Positions 58,142 through 58,257 of a DNA stretch of 58,257 bases are shown piece after piece; positions within the stretch are counted from its first letter, which is position 1, and every line of letters begins with the position of its first letter. A model generated the notes under the pieces. It saw only the letters and a list, made by a program, of their open reading frames with translations, did not search any database and was not told the origin of the DNA. Source of the stretch: an uncultured Gammaproteobacteria bacterium (GTDB taxonomy: Bacteria > Pseudomonadota > Gammaproteobacteria > Steroidobacterales > XN24); assembly GCA_947259915.1 (NCBI GenBank), contig CAMYOC010000033.1, forward strand, positions 137,523 through 195,779, in the 5' to 3' direction. Made by a program: the position numbers and the translations under genes.

Positions 58142-58257
58142 ATGGCAACTTCACAGAAAAGAGCAACCGTTTACTTCGATCCTGCGCTTCACCGGGCTTT
58201 GCGATTGAAAGCAGCTGAGACAGATAAATCGCTGTCGGAGATTGTGAATGAAGCCGT
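58142..58257 (+). CDS. CopG/ribbon-helix-helix protein, probable antitoxin (3' end outside window)
   Basis: The visible 38 codons read MATSQKRATVYFDPALHRAL and continue RLKAAETDKSLSEIVNEAV. A basic beta strand (RATVYFD) followed by two helices with the turn TDKSLSEIV is the ribbon-helix-helix fold of CopG-like antitoxins and small repressors. An in-frame ATG at 58133 lies inside the -10 box, so 58142 is preferred. A toxin gene (RelE/ParE-like) may follow beyond the window but is not seen. Confidence 0.75.
   Translation, partial: MATSQKRATVYFDPALHRALRLKAAETDKSLSEIVNEA

Overview
The window is a gene-dense, GC-rich stretch of chromosome from a gammaproteobacterium. Evidence for this placement includes the rlmN-pilW-rodZ-hisS-yfgM-bamB-der block, yajC-secD-secF behind queA-tgt, guaB-guaA-tadA, xerD-dsbC and trmJ-iscS. 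Several details (MetX subtype, DUF3450/TonB2 operon, complete liu leucine pathway, IcmF) recall the Xanthomonadales/Chromatiales/Woeseia-like lineages, but genus cannot be named by eye. I see no prophage, insertion sequence, CRISPR array or rRNA. One tRNA-Leu(CAA) is present.

Layout. (1) 1-6064: tRNA editing and purine synthesis (tadA partial, guaA, guaB), exonuclease VII large subunit on the other strand, and a MetX-family O-acyltransferase. (2) 6124-14007: a long minus-strand housekeeping series for ribosome assembly, outer-membrane assembly, cell shape, pilus biogenesis and tRNA/rRNA maturation. (3) 14143-17740: a reduced iron-sulfur operon trmJ-iscS-'iscU'-iscA whose scaffold lacks two of three cluster cysteines, divergent from suhB. 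(4) 17781-23294: Sec accessory translocase and queuosine synthesis; queA has a 10-bp hairpin directly against its start codon. (5) 23352-25635: an ECF sigma factor, membrane anti-sigma factor and a two-PDZ protein split across two frames at a perfect -1 slippery heptamer. (6) 25729-30103: tRNA-Leu, then a four-gene chaperone-usher fimbrial operon (spore-coat-U type) preceded by a GEMM-type cyclic-dinucleotide riboswitch. (7) 30374-34058: Nudix hydrolase, 7Fe ferredoxin, dsbC, a xerD with an 18-codon internal deletion, and a PlsC-type acyltransferase. (8) 34105-39120: a six-gene TonB2/ExbB/ExbD energising operon with DUF3450 and TPR partners. (9) 39313-52964: branched-chain amino-acid catabolism (IcmF, leucine dehydrogenase, isovaleryl-CoA dehydrogenase, thiolase, methylcrotonyl-CoA carboxylase, methylglutaconyl-CoA hydratase, HMG-CoA lyase, SDR). 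(10) 53029-58257: an active/inactive M16 peptidase pair, ETF-quinone oxidoreductase, a small membrane protein and the start of a ribbon-helix-helix (antitoxin-like) gene with its own promoter.

How the parts work together. Regions 9 and 10 form one logical unit: leucine is deaminated, oxidised through isovaleryl-CoA to acetoacetate and acetyl-CoA, and the acyl-CoA dehydrogenase electrons reach quinone through ETF-QO. IcmF links isobutyryl-CoA from valine with n-butyryl-CoA. The riboswitch ties surface fimbriae to second-messenger level. The sigma/anti-sigma/PDZ cassette looks like an envelope-sensing module. The most unusual points are the degenerate IscU, the frameshifted PDZ gene, the XerD deletion and the riboswitch-controlled minimal usher operon.
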